Assembly (NCBI RefSeq): GCF_026104355.1 | Contig: NZ_CP110535.1 | Span: 2,728,001-2,792,000, forward strand | Direction: 5' to 3' | DNA length: 64,000 nt | Source of the DNA: Halomonas sp. BDJS001 | Lineage (GTDB): Bacteria; Pseudomonadota; Gammaproteobacteria; Pseudomonadales; Halomonadaceae | Shown here: positions 45,171 through 54,024 of the stretch, one piece after another | How positions within the stretch are numbered: the first letter of the stretch is position 1 | How the letters are laid out: every line of letters starts with the position of its first letter | Translations under genes and position numbers: made by a program | The notes under the pieces: generated by a model | Databases searched by the model: none | What the model was told of the DNA's origin: nothing | Seen by the model: only the letters and a program-made list of their open reading frames with translations

Positions 45171-46937
45171 TCATTCGCGGATACGCCAGTAAGTCCCGAC
45201 GTCAATAATTACTCGCTGCAGTGAGAACCGCTCGTCCGGCGGAACACCGCGCATGATCAGTTCGTGCATGTCGCTCAGTACCTCTCTCGCCTGAGCAACA
45301 TAGCCGTGTCCAAGGAAGCTGAGGTCGATCTTCGAAACCTCGACAGTATCGACACCGTCAACAATAGTGACTGGCGGGCAGAGACCGACGCGCGGGTAGT
45401 TGTGAAGGAAACTCGAGGCCATTACCGCCTTGTCGCGTGACGACACGTACAGTGTCGTCCGTTCCGCAACCTTCGCGTAGGTCTTCGCCAATTGCTTGAA
45501 CAAGTCAACATCGATATCCGGCGCAGCCAGCACAAACTGCTTGAATGGCGCACCTGTCTCCCGGCCCAAGTCGACTAGCAGCTTCTCTAACGCTCGCAGC
45601 ACGCCACGATTGCCCATGCTGTGTGCAATTACGTGGATGCTGTCGGCGCCCGCCTCATGGGTGAGTGCACGCACGTAGTCGACCAGCGCCCCCTCACTCG
45701 CTTCGACTGACGCCTCGTCAGCCGAGTAGCCGTGAAAACTGCCCTTCGAGGGCCAACTAAAAAACGCAGTAGCGCCGCCGATGCCAAGGTCAGCACCTAG
45801 TTGTGCGGCGCGGATCGCTGCCTCTTCGAATGTGGTGTTATAGCCGTGGATGAACAGCAGCAGCCGCTTTTCCCCGACGCTGCCGATTTCTAACGCCTCC
45901 CGCAGCTTTGCCCAATATACCGCGTCCTCAAGCACCCGGATAGCGTCCACCCGGAGCCGGTAGTTGTTACGGATCATGGGCAGCCGCTGCCACCAGTGCT
46001 CGCCTTCGACCGAGCCAAGTTTATGGTGTTTAGGGATCACAACTTCGCAGGTTCCTTTGATCAGCCGCGAGCCCCGCATGCCAGTGAATCCCTTGCTAAA
46101 GTCCGCGTCGTCAGCGAGCTGGCGGTTGGTACCGAACCAAACTGTGTAGAGACCCGCGTCACGCTGAGGTCGGGCTTTCGGCGTGGCCGCTGGTTCAGCG
46201 TTATACAACACATCTATCGGCTCCGTTGTATTCCCATCGTAAATCGCGACACTCCTATTCACCACCTGGTCGTCACCGAAGTCGAGGCTACTCATGAATG
46301 CGAGGTCGTCGAACTCAGTCGGGCCAGCGAACCCATGCCGTGGCAACCCGACGCGCTGACCGCAAACGTATCCGCGAACGACCGTCTCTTCCTCCACCCA
46401 CGCTGGCCAGCCGTCCACCAGATGGCGCACCGCCTGTTCGAGCTCACCCTGCTCTCCAAGCGCTTGATAAAAGATATTGGTCGCAATCGCGGAAATATCC
46501 CACGCCGCATCGGCTGGCGCTGCGATGGCCAGAAGCGGAATATTTTCCGCCAAAACGCGTTCGTTCCTGAAAATCCGGCAGCCGCTCATGAATACGCAAC
46601 TTATGTCGTCGGACGCCCTTAGAATATGCAGAAGCGTCGTTCCGACAATGCTACGAATTATCACCCTGCGATCACTCAACCGAATAAACCCGCCGGGTGT
46701 ACCACGACTGGTGAAGTGCACAACATCCGGCGCAAATTTACGGATCTCAGCAGCTAGCGTGTCGGGGTCAAGCGTCGAAACTGGCTTGATCGATAAACGA
46801 CCTAAGGCCTCTGGCCGGAAAGCCGCCCTAATATCATCGACCTCAAGATCAAGCGCATCCGCACCCTGTACCTCTGGGTCGGCAGCGACAACGAGTATTT
46901 TGAACTTGCGAAAGTCCATCACCGATTGGTCTTGCAT
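45171..46937 (-). CDS. Degenerate CHAT-like domain fused to DUF900 alpha/beta hydrolase
   Basis: 588 residues from ATG 46937 (AAGGA site upstream; in-frame starts further up are weaker). Residues ~12-175 look like a CHAT caspase-like domain: ILVVAADPEVQGADALDLE, DVVHFTSRGTPGG and CVFMSGCRIF. The catalytic Cys position is kept (near 120), but the GHG histidine is replaced (HFTSRG). After a linker (YTVWFGTNRQ near 265) a DUF900 hydrolase follows: LLLFIHGYNTTFEEA near 360, nucleophile Ser in HVIAHSMGNRG (near 440), Asp near 474 and His in LGHGY near 544. Bounded by two attC-like sites. Role unknown; CHAT domains and lipase-like effectors both occur in immune systems, so a defence or effector function is a hypothesis. 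Confidence 0.75.
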   Translation of the reverse strand: MQDQSVMDFRKFKILVVAADPEVQGADALDLEVDDIRAAFRPEALGRLSIKPVSTLDPDTLAAEIRKFAPDVVHFTSRGTPGGFIRLSDRRVIIRSIVGTTLLHILRASDDISCVFMSGCRIFRNERVLAENIPLLAIAAPADAAWDISAIATNIFYQALGEQGELEQAVRHLVDGWPAWVEEETVVRGYVCGQRVGLPRHGFAGPTEFDDLAFMSSLDFGDDQVVNRSVAIYDGNTTEPIDVLYNAEPAATPKARPQRDAGLYTVWFGTNRQLADDADFSKGFTGMRGSRLIKGTCEVVIPKHHKLGSVEGEHWWQRLPMIRNNYRLRVDAIRVLEDAVYWAKLREALEIGSVGEKRLLLFIHGYNTTFEEAAIRAAQLGADLGIGGATAFFSWPSKGSFHGYSADEASVEASEGALVDYVRALTHEAGADSIHVIAHSMGNRGVLRALEKLLVDLGRETGAPFKQFVLAAPDIDVDLFKQLAKTYAKVAERTTLYVSSRDKAVMASSFLHNYPRVGLCPPVTIVDGVDTVEVSKIDLSFLGHGYVAQAREVLSDMHELIMRGVPPDERFSLQRVIIDVGTYWRIRE

Positions 46938-47156
46938 CGCGACATCCTTACAAAAAAACTCGTCGCCCCCCATTCTCGCGCGATGCAGGCGCATATGTGC
47001 GAGGGGCTATTATGGTAAACGGAGCAGAAGACAAAACGCTCTAGCATGGGGTATTCATTCTCTGACCCTGGCCACCCTGAACGGGATTCTCGGCGAGTTC
47101 CGGCGCAACTCGTAGACAGTGTTGGATCTTCGGAGAGAACATGCTCTTTCTCTAGG

Positions 47157-47241
47157 GCCTAACGCCGCAATTCAGCGACGGCAAAAAAGCATTGTGAGGC
47201 ACGAACGATGCTTTTGTCCGCGTGGAATTGTCTTGTTATGT
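47157..47241 (-). other. attC recombination site (first)
   Basis: 85 bp. On the minus strand: core R'' (ACATAAC) and R' (GTTAGGC, matches GTTRRRY) flank two imperfectly complementary arms (CAATTCCACGCGGAC... with ...GTCGCTGAATTG; AAAAGCATCG with CAATGCTTTT). This is the standard integron attC architecture. It begins 3 bases past the stop codon of the 17-residue-repeat gene, as in true cassettes. Confidence 0.82.
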
Positions 47242-47244
47242 GCT

Positions 47245-47571
47245 TTATGCACACACCCAAGTACCGTCCGGGTTTTTGTGCGCACCAGTATGCGCTCCAC
47301 CAACCACCCAGGTGCCATCTGGATTTTTGTGTGCTCCCGTATGGGCGCCACCACAAACCCAAGTGTCGTCTGGATTTTTGTGTGCTCCAGTATGCGCCCC
47401 ACCGCAAACCCAAGTGCCATTCGGATTTTTGTGTGCCCCCGTATGGGCGCCACCGCATACCCAAGTGCCATTCGGATTTTGGTGCGCTCCAGTATGCGCT
47501 CCACCACAAACCCAAGTTCCGCTTGGGTTTTGATGTGCCCCTGTATGAGCGTTTGGATTTTCAACTAGCAT
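47245..47571 (-). CDS. Tandem 17-residue repeat protein, integron cassette gene
   Basis: 108 residues from ATG 47571 (GGAGA ribosome site 8 bases upstream); an upstream in-frame GTG at 47643 is less likely. After MLVENP come six copies of a 17-residue unit, consensus GAHTGAHKNPDGTWVCG. Each boundary has Cys, His and His in a C-x3-H-x3-H pattern (CGGAHTGAH), suggesting metal binding. Differences between units are mainly third-base changes, so this frame, not the open plus-strand frames, is the coding one. No signal peptide. Family not recognised. Ends at an attC site. Confidence 0.72.
   Translation of the reverse strand: MLVENPNAHTGAHQNPSGTWVCGGAHTGAHQNPNGTWVCGGAHTGAHKNPNGTWVCGGAHTGAHKNPDDTWVCGGAHTGAHKNPDGTWVVGGAHTGAHKNPDGTWVCA
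47248..47553. repeat. Six tandem 51-bp repeats
   Basis: Direct repeats with a 51-bp period (17 codons), 6 units, about 85-95% alike, lying inside the repeat-protein gene. Copy number could vary by slippage or recombination. Confidence 0.85.
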
Positions 47572-48016
47572 TTGCAGGGTTCTCCATTCTATTAGTTGCA
47601 TATAACAGGGATTAGACTGCATTTTCTGATATTGAATGAACACGTTGGGATATTCAGCATTTTTATAACGCGCGCCGAAATAGCCCTAACTATATGACAT
47701 TGAATTAAATTAATAATACTTTGGTAGTATATTCAACATTCACGTACGCTATCACTTTGCTGATCTAGTCATACTCTATTCATAAAATTGGCTTAGGTCA
47801 CGCGCCTTTGCCGATAAATTGAGCTGGAGAAGGGCTTAGGCAGCTGGCGCTGCCTTCGCGCCGAGCCGCCGCTGCGGGTGCCTTACAAGCGTTACGTCAC
47901 GCTACAGGGTGGCTAGATTGCTTATGTGGCGAAACCGTCGCGCGCTGAAGCGCCCTCCCACAACACCGGTGCTACAGCACTAATGCTGTGGTTGGGCTTG
48001 TGGGAGGCGCTTTGGC
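47572..48016. other. Intergenic region, 445 bp
   Basis: AT-rich left half (47640-47800) with an ATACT/AGTAT palindrome near 47720; this could hold the promoter of the repeat-protein gene. No integrase gene or convincing attI site seen. The right part carries the REP-like hairpin at 47947-48013. The GC-rich stretch at 47820-47930 is unassigned. Confidence 0.5.
47947..48013 (-). repeat. REP-like inverted repeat after ytoQ
   Basis: Arms GAAGCGCCCTCCCACAA and TTGTGGGAGGCGCTTT (one-base mismatch in length) enclose a second hairpin with CTACAGCAC and GCTGTGG. It sits just 3' of the ytoQ stop. The arm sequence resembles extragenic palindromes of Halomonas and Pseudomonas. May stabilise mRNA or end transcription. 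Confidence 0.7.
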
Positions 48017-48457
48017 TTAGGCTTTGAGGACGTAACGCAGCGTTTCAACCACTTGATCAGTAGTGGTACACCAAGCTTGTGCCCCAGCATCGACTTCTTT
48101 CAGCGGGTGGACGATGTCTTCGCTATGCAGTGTGATGTAAGGCTTGGCCAGCGCTGCGCAGTAGCCTGCGTCGAAGGCGGCGTTCCACTGCTTGTACTGG
48201 TCGCCGAAGCGTACAACGACCAGATCCGCCTGCTCGATCATCGTGCGGGTGCGGATGGCGTTGACCTTGGATGACTGATGGTCGCGCCAGAAGCCATTTT
48301 CCGGCTTGCTGAGGTGGTCGCCAGCGGCATCAGAGGCGGCGTGGTCGGTGACTGGTGCGGTAAACACGATATCCAGGCCCGCGGCTTCGGCGCCGCGCTG
48401 GATTTCTTCCCGCCAATCGGTGTGAATCTCGCCGGATAGATAAACGTAAAAGCTCAT
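48017..48457 (-). CDS. YtoQ family protein
   Basis: 146 residues, YtoQ family (nucleoside deoxyribosyltransferase-like Rossmann fold). MSFYVYLSGEIHTDWREEI at the start, GLDIVFTAPVTDHAASD near 28, MIEQADLVVVRFGDQYKQW near 73. The function is not established. Single gene; the REP-like hairpin follows. Confidence 0.88.
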   Translation of the reverse strand: MSFYVYLSGEIHTDWREEIQRGAEAAGLDIVFTAPVTDHAASDAAGDHLSKPENGFWRDHQSSKVNAIRTRTMIEQADLVVVRFGDQYKQWNAAFDAGYCAALAKPYITLHSEDIVHPLKEVDAGAQAWCTTTDQVVETLRYVLKA

Positions 48458-48527
48458 GGCTATTCCTCAAATACTAGTTGGTCAGTAGCGCCATTTTATG
48501 GAAAAATATTCCATATTAATACCAGCG

Positions 48528-49292
48528 TTATAGCAGAGGCTGTTTGGCCAGCAGATAAATATCCATTATCCAGCCGTGGGTGTCGCGTAGCTCCGCCCGA
48601 CGCTGGTTGATCTGGTCGCCGACGTCGCTTAGCCAGCCTTTGATCAGGCACTGTTTCTCCATGCCCAGGTAGGCGCCCCACCAGATGTAGGTATCATCTT
48701 GTGGCAGCGTGAAAAACGCCCCGCCGCTATCCAGCATCACGGCTACCGTGGCGGCATCACTTGGCCAGCCGCGCTCGCGTAGGCGGCGACCGGTGGTGAT
48801 TTGAACTGGTTCTGCGAGCGCATTTAGCGGGATTTTATGTTCAGCGGTTAGCACCTGGAGGCTGGTGATGCCTGGCACCACCTCTACATCCACCTGCTGA
48901 CCCGCAGCGCTTAGGCGCTGGGTAATGCGCAGGCTGCTGTCGTAAAGCGAGGGGTCGCCCCACACCAGCATCCCTACCCGCCCGCCGCTGGGGAGGTGTT
49001 CATCGATTAGCTGCGCCCAGACGCTGGCGATGGCTGCGTGCCAGTCGTCTACCGCGCCCAGGTAGTCATTGCGTCCATCCCGGCTGGGGAAGTCGAACTC
49101 GACTATCTTGGCGGACACCGGCGCATCCAGCAGCCGTTCGCAGAGCAAGCGGCGCAGGTCGATAAGATCCGACTTGGCCTCGCCTTTACGGGGCAACAGG
49201 ATCAGGTCGGCGTTATTGAGGGCGCGCACGGCGGCCAGGGTGACATGGTCAAGATTGCCAGTGCCGATGCCTATTAGCGACAGCGTGATCAT
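48528..49292 (-). CDS. cobF: Precorrin-6A synthase (deacetylating)
   Basis: 254 residues, tetrapyrrole methylase fold. [19 protein letters not shown] at the start and [15 protein letters not shown] near 110 are the SAM and substrate loops. CobF methylates C1 of precorrin-5 with loss of acetate, a step specific to the aerobic pathway. Overlaps cobM by 4 bp (last of the cobL-E-M-F unit). Confidence 0.93.
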   Translation of the reverse strand: MITLSLIGIGTGNLDHVTLAAVRALNNADLILLPRKGEAKSDLIDLRRLLCERLLDAPVSAKIVEFDFPSRDGRNDYLGAVDDWHAAIASVWAQLIDEHLPSGGRVGMLVWGDPSLYDSSLRITQRLSAAGQQVDVEVVPGITSLQVLTAEHKIPLNALAEPVQITTGRRLRERGWPSDAATVAVMLDSGGAFFTLPQDDTYIWWGAYLGMEKQCLIKGWLSDVGDQINQRRAELRDTHGWIMDIYLLAKQPLL

Positions 49293-50092
49293 GGTTCGCT
49301 CTCTTGGTCTTGGCTTGCCGTGGCAAAAGGCGAATCCGCCGACTGGGGGCGAAAGCGGCGGTCGTAGCCTACGGCGTAGAGGCTGCTCTCTTGGAAGTCG
49401 TCGCTCTCCAGCACAGGCCCCACCAGAATTAGCGCGGTGCGCTGCATGGAATCATCGATCAGCGTTTCTATGGTGGCTAGCCGCCCTCGCACTACCCGCT
49501 CGTCGGGCCAGCTTGCTCGCCACACAATCGCCACCGGGCACTGCTTGCCGTAGTAAGGCGTCAGGCTCTCGACAACCTGGGAAAGGTTATGGATGGAGAG
49601 ATGGATGGCCAGCGTGGCGCCGGTGCGGGCGAAGTTGGCAAGCGTCTCGTCGCTGGGCATGGCGCTGGCCCGACCCGGCGTGCGGGTGAGCACCACCGAC
49701 TGGGCGACACCGGGTAGCGTCAGCTCCTGACCCAAGGTTGCCGAGGCTGCCGCAAACGCAGGCACGCCGGGGGTAATGCTGTAAGGGATATCCAGCTCGC
49801 GCAGGCGGCGCAGCTGCTCGCCCATGGCCGACCATACCGATAGATCCCCGGAGTGCAGCCGGGCGACATCCTGACCTTCGGCATGGGCGCGGCTGATCTC
49901 CTGCATGATGTCATCCAGCGATAGCGGCGCGGTATTGATCACCCGCGCCCCTGCCGGGCAGTGTTCGAGGATTTCCTCCGGCACTAATGAACCCGCGTAC
50001 AGGCACACCGGGCAGGCGGCGATCAGGTCGCGCCCGCGTAGTGTGAGCAGATCCGGCGCGCCGGGGCCGGCGCCAATGAAGTGTACGGTCAT
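49289..50092 (-). CDS. cobM: Precorrin-4 C11-methyltransferase
   Basis: 267 residues. [18 protein letters not shown] near 3, [15 protein letters not shown] near 80 and [16 protein letters not shown] near 100 are the CobM/CbiF loops. C11 methylation of precorrin-4. ATG and the cobE TAA share bases (TAATG), so it is coupled to cobE; overlaps cobF by 4 bp. Confidence 0.94.
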   Translation of the reverse strand: MTVHFIGAGPGAPDLLTLRGRDLIAACPVCLYAGSLVPEEILEHCPAGARVINTAPLSLDDIMQEISRAHAEGQDVARLHSGDLSVWSAMGEQLRRLRELDIPYSITPGVPAFAAASATLGQELTLPGVAQSVVLTRTPGRASAMPSDETLANFARTGATLAIHLSIHNLSQVVESLTPYYGKQCPVAIVWRASWPDERVVRGRLATIETLIDDSMQRTALILVGPVLESDDFQESSLYAVGYDRRFRPQSADSPFATASQDQESEP

Positions 50093-50475
50093 TATCTATT
50101 TCCTTCTGCCAACGCCAGCGCGGCGGTGGCCTTGCGATCCGCTGAGATTATTCTTGGCCCTAGCAGCGTTGCCCCTGGGCCTGCCGCTAATAGCGCTACG
50201 GCCTCGGCCACGCTGCCTGTGCCGCGGGCCTGCAAACTTTGTGTTGAGTGAGTCAGCGTTGTCACCGTCGGTAGCTCGGCATCCGCTACGGCGATGACTT
50301 CAATGTTGCGCAGTCGGCCCAGTTCTTCGACTAACGGCAGCATGGAGCAAGCAGCCGCCAGCTTATCGATAGCGCCGTACTGTTCGACAAGCTGATCCAG
50401 CGCCTGGGCGAGGGATTCGAGCGTGGACTCACTGCGAAAACCAAATCCCGCTATTCTCAACGCCGATTGCTTCAT
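50092..50475 (-). CDS. cobE: Cobalamin biosynthesis protein CobE (CbiG C-terminal-like)
   Basis: 127 residues from ATG 50475. Similar to the C-terminal domain of Cbi[22 protein letters not shown] near 6, [12 protein letters not shown] near 40, [21 protein letters not shown] near 90. Its exact role in the aerobic route is not settled. Start overlaps cobL by 4 bp. Confidence 0.85.
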   Translation of the reverse strand: MKQSALRIAGFGFRSESTLESLAQALDQLVEQYGAIDKLAAACSMLPLVEELGRLRNIEVIAVADAELPTVTTLTHSTQSLQARGTGSVAEAVALLAAGPGATLLGPRIISADRKATAALALAEGNR

Positions 50476-51680
50476 CGAACGCCCCGCCACTGGACGATCG
50501 GGTAGCTGGCCTTCCAGCCTCGCCGGGTGCCGATAGGGGCGGCGTTGGCCAGCTCCAGGCGCATCAGTTCGCCGCCAACTTTGTGCTGCCAGTGCGCCAG
50601 CAGCGCTTCGGATTCCAGTGTTACGGCATTGGCGACGACACGCACGCCCTCGGGCAGGCGCTGCCATAAATCGTTTAACAGCGCTTGAGATAACCCACCG
50701 CCGATAAACACCGCATCCGGTAGCGGCGTATCGTTCAGCACCTCCGGCGCGCGGCCCTCTTTGACCTCAAGCCAATCAACGCCCAGGTTCCCTGCATTGC
50801 TGCACGCTCGCGCTGCTCGTTCTGCGTTTTGCTCAAAGCCCACCGCCTGATTATCCGGGTGAGCGAGCAGCCACTCAATGGCGATAGAGCCTGAACCGGT
50901 GCCGATATCCCATAGCCGCTCGCCGGGCATGGGGGCCAGCGCCGCCAGTGTAATGGCGCGGATGGCCTGTTTGGTGATTTGGCCGTCGTGGTCAAAAAAA
51001 TGATCCGGTAGGCCGGGCGTCAGTGGCAAGGCGGGGCCACTGCCTGCTACTTCCAGCGCTACCGCCACCGGGTGGGCGATATCCTTAGGTAAGGCGGCAT
51101 CTACACGACAATGGTGAATGCGCTCTTTTTCGCCGCCCAGGGCTTCCAGAACCGTTAGCTGGGAATCCCCAAAGCCGAATCGGTTGACCAGGGAGGCGAG
51201 TTCGGCCATCGCTTCGCCGTCTCTTACCAGCACCAGCAACCGCCTAGCGGTATGCAGGTAAGGTCGAATGCGGGTCAGCGGTTTGGCGTGCAGGCCCAGG
51301 CAAGCGCAGCGCTCCAGCGGCCAGCCCAAGCGTGCGGCCGCCAGGCTGAAGGTGGAAGGCGCTGGCAGTGCCAGCCACTCGTCAGCGCTGAGATGCTGCA
51401 CCAGGGTGCTGCCCGCCCCAAACCAGAACGGGTCGTTTGAAACCAGCATCACCACCCGGCGGCCGCGCTGACTGAGCAGTTCTGGGATGCCATCGGCAAA
51501 GGGCACAGGCCACTCAATCACTTCGGCTTTTAGGGGCGGCAAAAGGCGTAGGTGGCGGCGCGCGCCGAACACTACCTCGGCACTTTCCAGTGCGGCGCGG
51601 CTTGCCGCCGTTAGCACCTGTGTGCCACCCTCCCCCCAGCCTAACAGGGTCAGCCAGGGAGTGTTGTTAACCTCAACCAT
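50472..51680 (-). CDS. cobL: Precorrin-6Y C5,15-methyltransferase (decarboxylating)
   Basis: 402 residues, a CbiE-CbiT fusion. N-terminal half (WLTLLGWGEGG, VMLVSNDPFWFGAG) methylates; C-terminal half (LWDIGTGSGSIAIEWLLAH) is a Rossmann methyltransferase that also decarboxylates. ATG at 51680 shares the CATG with the divergent cobK start. Overlaps cobE by 4 bp. Confidence 0.93.
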   Translation of the reverse strand: MVEVNNTPWLTLLGWGEGGTQVLTAASRAALESAEVVFGARRHLRLLPPLKAEVIEWPVPFADGIPELLSQRGRRVVMLVSNDPFWFGAGSTLVQHLSADEWLALPAPSTFSLAAARLGWPLERCACLGLHAKPLTRIRPYLHTARRLLVLVRDGEAMAELASLVNRFGFGDSQLTVLEALGGEKERIHHCRVDAALPKDIAHPVAVALEVAGSGPALPLTPGLPDHFFDHDGQITKQAIRAITLAALAPMPGERLWDIGTGSGSIAIEWLLAHPDNQAVGFEQNAERAARACSNAGNLGVDWLEVKEGRAPEVLNDTPLPDAVFIGGGLSQALLNDLWQRLPEGVRVVANAVTLESEALLAHWQHKVGGELMRLELANAAPIGTRRGWKASYPIVQWRGVR

Positions 51681-52407
51681 GAACAAGATCCTAATTCTCG
51701 GGGGAACCTCGGAGGCCAGCGCCCTGGCCAGCGCTGTTGCCAAGCGCGGGCTTTTCGCCATTTTCAGCTATGCGGGACGTGTTGCCACGCCTAAACCCCA
51801 GCCACTGCCTACCCGTATTGGCGGCTTTGGCGGCGTTAGCGGCCTTGCCGCCTTTGTGGCCCGGGAGCGCATCACCCATATCGTCGATGCTACTCACCCC
51901 TTTGCCGCGCAGATGAGCACGAATGTGTTAGCCGCCGCGGCCCAGTGCGGCGTAAAGGCCATTGCCCTTACCCGACCTGCCTGGCAACCCGTTACCGGCG
52001 ACCAATGGCAAAGCGTGGCAAGTATCGATGAAGCCGTCAGTGCCCTGGCGGGCCCGCCCCAGCGGGTGCTGCTCGCCATTGGCCGCATGCACCTTGCGGC
52101 CTTTGTCGGCCAGCCCCAGCACCATTACGTGCTGCGTTTGGTTGACCGGCCTACCAGCCCGTTGCCGCTGCCGGATTATACCGCCGTGATCGATAGAGGC
52201 CCGTTTACCTTGGAGGGCGACTTAGCCCTGCTGGAAAACCAGCGTATCCAGCGCATTGTGTGTAAAAAATCTGGCGGCGATGGTGCAGCCTCAAAGCTGA
52301 CCGCTGCCCGTAGGCTCGGCCTGCCCGTGGTGATGATAGAACGGCCTCACCTGCCATCTCGTCTTGAAGTTCATACTGTTGATGAGGTTATCAACTGGAT
52401 AACTTAA
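51679..52407 (+). CDS. cobK: Precorrin-6A reductase
   Basis: 242 residues, NADPH-dependent. KILILGGTSEASALASAVAK at the start, FSYAGRVATPKPQPLPTRIGGFGG, VDATHPFAAQMSTN and CKKSGGDGAASKLTAARRL are CobK/CbiJ signatures. Only plus-strand gene in the locus. Its ATG overlaps cobL's in opposite strands, so its promoter must lie inside cobL or read across it. Confidence 0.93.
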   Translation: MNKILILGGTSEASALASAVAKRGLFAIFSYAGRVATPKPQPLPTRIGGFGGVSGLAAFVARERITHIVDATHPFAAQMSTNVLAAAAQCGVKAIALTRPAWQPVTGDQWQSVASIDEAVSALAGPPQRVLLAIGRMHLAAFVGQPQHHYVLRLVDRPTSPLPLPDYTAVIDRGPFTLEGDLALLENQRIQRIVCKKSGGDGAASKLTAARRLGLPVVMIERPHLPSRLEVHTVDEVINWIT

Positions 52408-52445
52408 CCCTACAAGGCTACCGAAGTCAGCGGCACATCTTGGTA

Positions 52446-52540
52446 GCGAGGGCAGGCTGCTGCGAGGGCGCTGTAAACCCGTCCTTGGGCGCTACTTTTC
52501 CCATCCATGGGAAAAGACCCTCGCATCAACCTGCCCTCGC
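52446..52540 (+). repeat. Dispersed palindromic element, copy B
   Basis: About 95 bp, same family as 107-206 and 54701-54798. Arms GCGAGGGCAGG and CCTGCCCTCGC; internal hairpin CTTTTCCCA and TGGGAAAAG. Placed between the convergent cobK and cobJ stops (12 bp before cobJ's). Could act as a bidirectional terminator. Confidence 0.85.
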
Positions 52541-52552
52541 CCCTGTACATAC

Positions 52553-53302
52553 TCACTGGGAGAAACGCGGCGTATACACCAGCGGCGCTCCATCCCCCTC
52601 AATCAATCGCGTCTGCTGAGAACCGACAATCACCAGCGTGCGCATATCGGCCATTTCCGGCGTCGCTTGCCCTAGGGTGGTGACTCGAATTGACTCTTCC
52701 GGGGTTGAAACCGCCCGGGCGAAGATGATCAATCGATCCGGCCCGCAGGCTTCCCGCAGTACGTCCAGCGTGCGCTCAAAGCCAGCCGGGCGCGCCTTGG
52801 AGCGCGGGTTGTAGAATGCCATGGCGAAGTCAGCCTCGGCAGCCAAACGCAGGCGCTTTTCAATCAGCGCCCAGGGCTTCAAATTGTCGGATAAATTAAT
52901 GCAGCAGAAGTCATGCCCCAGCGGTGCGCCGACGCTTGCGCTGGCGGCCAGCATGGCGGAAATGCCCGGCAGCACCTGAATATCAAGCGCGCGCCACTGG
53001 GCATCGCCCGCTTCCAGGGCCTCGAACACCGCAGCGGCCATGGCAAAGACGCCGGGGTCGCCGGAAGACACCACCACTACCTTATGGCCCTCAAGCGCCA
53101 GCTGTAGCGCCTGCTCCGCGCGGCGGATCTCTTCGCGGTTGTCCGAGCCGTGGCGGACTAATCCAGCACGCGGCGCGACCCGGTTAACGTAGGGCACATA
53201 GCCCACCACGTCAGTGGCTTCCTGCAGTGCGGCCGTTACTTCGGGAGTGACCATGGCCTCTGAGCCCGGCCCCAGACCGACGATTTTCAGCCAGCCGCTC
53301 AT
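52553..53302 (-). CDS. cobJ: Precorrin-3B C17-methyltransferase
   Basis: 249 residues. KIVGLGPGSEAMVTPEV near 5, VVVSSGDPGVFAMAAAV near 75, PLGHDFCCINLSDN near 125. Ring-contracting methylation at C17. Overlaps cobI by 4 bp; ends at the palindromic element. Confidence 0.94.
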   Translation of the reverse strand: MSGWLKIVGLGPGSEAMVTPEVTAALQEATDVVGYVPYVNRVAPRAGLVRHGSDNREEIRRAEQALQLALEGHKVVVVSSGDPGVFAMAAAVFEALEAGDAQWRALDIQVLPGISAMLAASASVGAPLGHDFCCINLSDNLKPWALIEKRLRLAAEADFAMAFYNPRSKARPAGFERTLDVLREACGPDRLIIFARAVSTPEESIRVTTLGQATPEMADMRTLVIVGSQQTRLIEGDGAPLVYTPRFSQ

Positions 53303-54024
53303 GGCCGCCTCCCGTTGCCATGGATCAGCACAATCGAGAAGTACGGCACGCTCTCGCCAACCTCACTCAATGGCAGCACTCTTTGTTGCGACATGGCGGC
53401 ATACTCAATCAGCCATGCTTCGCCCTCGCGGCCCACGTGAACCAAGGCGCGGCGTAGCTTAGCCAGGTTGCGGCCAATCTTCATCACTACCAGCGCATCG
53501 GTTTGGGCGATGCGCTCGGCCAACGCGTCTTCGGGGAGGGTGGCCATCAGCACGGTCAGGATGTCATCGCCCCAGGTAATCGGCTGATCGGTAGCAGTCC
53601 AAGCCGCTGACATCCCGGTAATCCCCGGCACCACCGAGATGGGCACGCGATTCAGCAGTCGCGTGTAGAGGTGCATGAAGGAGCCATAGAAAAACGGGTC
53701 GCCTTCACACAGCACCACCACATCGCACCCGGCCTCGGCCATCTCGATCAGCTGGGCCACGCTGCGTTCATAGAAAGCCGCCAGCAGCTCATTGTAGCGC
53801 GGGTCGTCGAAAGGAATTTCCGTGGTGACCGGGTACTCCATGGGCAGCTCGATGGCGCCGGGCGGGATCATGCCCTCCACGATAGTGCGCGCATGGCCAC
53901 AGCGGCCCTTTTTACGAAAATAGGCCACGTGGGTCGCCCCGCGTATCAGGCGGTCGGCGCGCACGCTCATCAAGTCTTGGCTGCCTGGCCCCAGGCCAAC
54001 GCCGTATACCGTTCCCTGGGTCAT
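53299..54024 (-). CDS. cobI: Precorrin-2 C20-methyltransferase
   Basis: 241 residues. VYGVGLGPGSQDLMSVRA near 5, VLCEGDPFFYGSFMHLY near 98, VVPGITGMSAA near 125. First C-methylation committed to corrin after precorrin-2. Overlaps cobJ and cobH by 4 bp each, in one translational unit. Confidence 0.94.
   Translation of the reverse strand: MTQGTVYGVGLGPGSQDLMSVRADRLIRGATHVAYFRKKGRCGHARTIVEGMIPPGAIELPMEYPVTTEIPFDDPRYNELLAAFYERSVAQLIEMAEAGCDVVVLCEGDPFFYGSFMHLYTRLLNRVPISVVPGITGMSAAWTATDQPITWGDDILTVLMATLPEDALAERIAQTDALVVMKIGRNLAKLRRALVHVGREGEAWLIEYAAMSQQRVLPLSEVGESVPYFSIVLIHGNGRRP

Noticed and set aside
47248..47553. CRISPR array
   Set aside because: Repeats are contiguous 51-bp units with no spacers and encode protein; no cas genes.
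47208..47615. Plus-strand repeat proteins across the 51-bp repeats
   Set aside because: All frames stay open because the period is a multiple of three; base changes between units are synonymous only in the minus frame chosen.
47572..48016. attI site or integron integrase
   Set aside because: No tyrosine recombinase reading frame, and only weak GTTATAA/GTTAGGG boxes without context.
48497..48515. Terminator after cobF (ATGGAA/TTCCAT palindrome)
   Set aside because: Short AT-rich stem without a following T-run; could equally be an operator for ytoQ; not supported enough to list.
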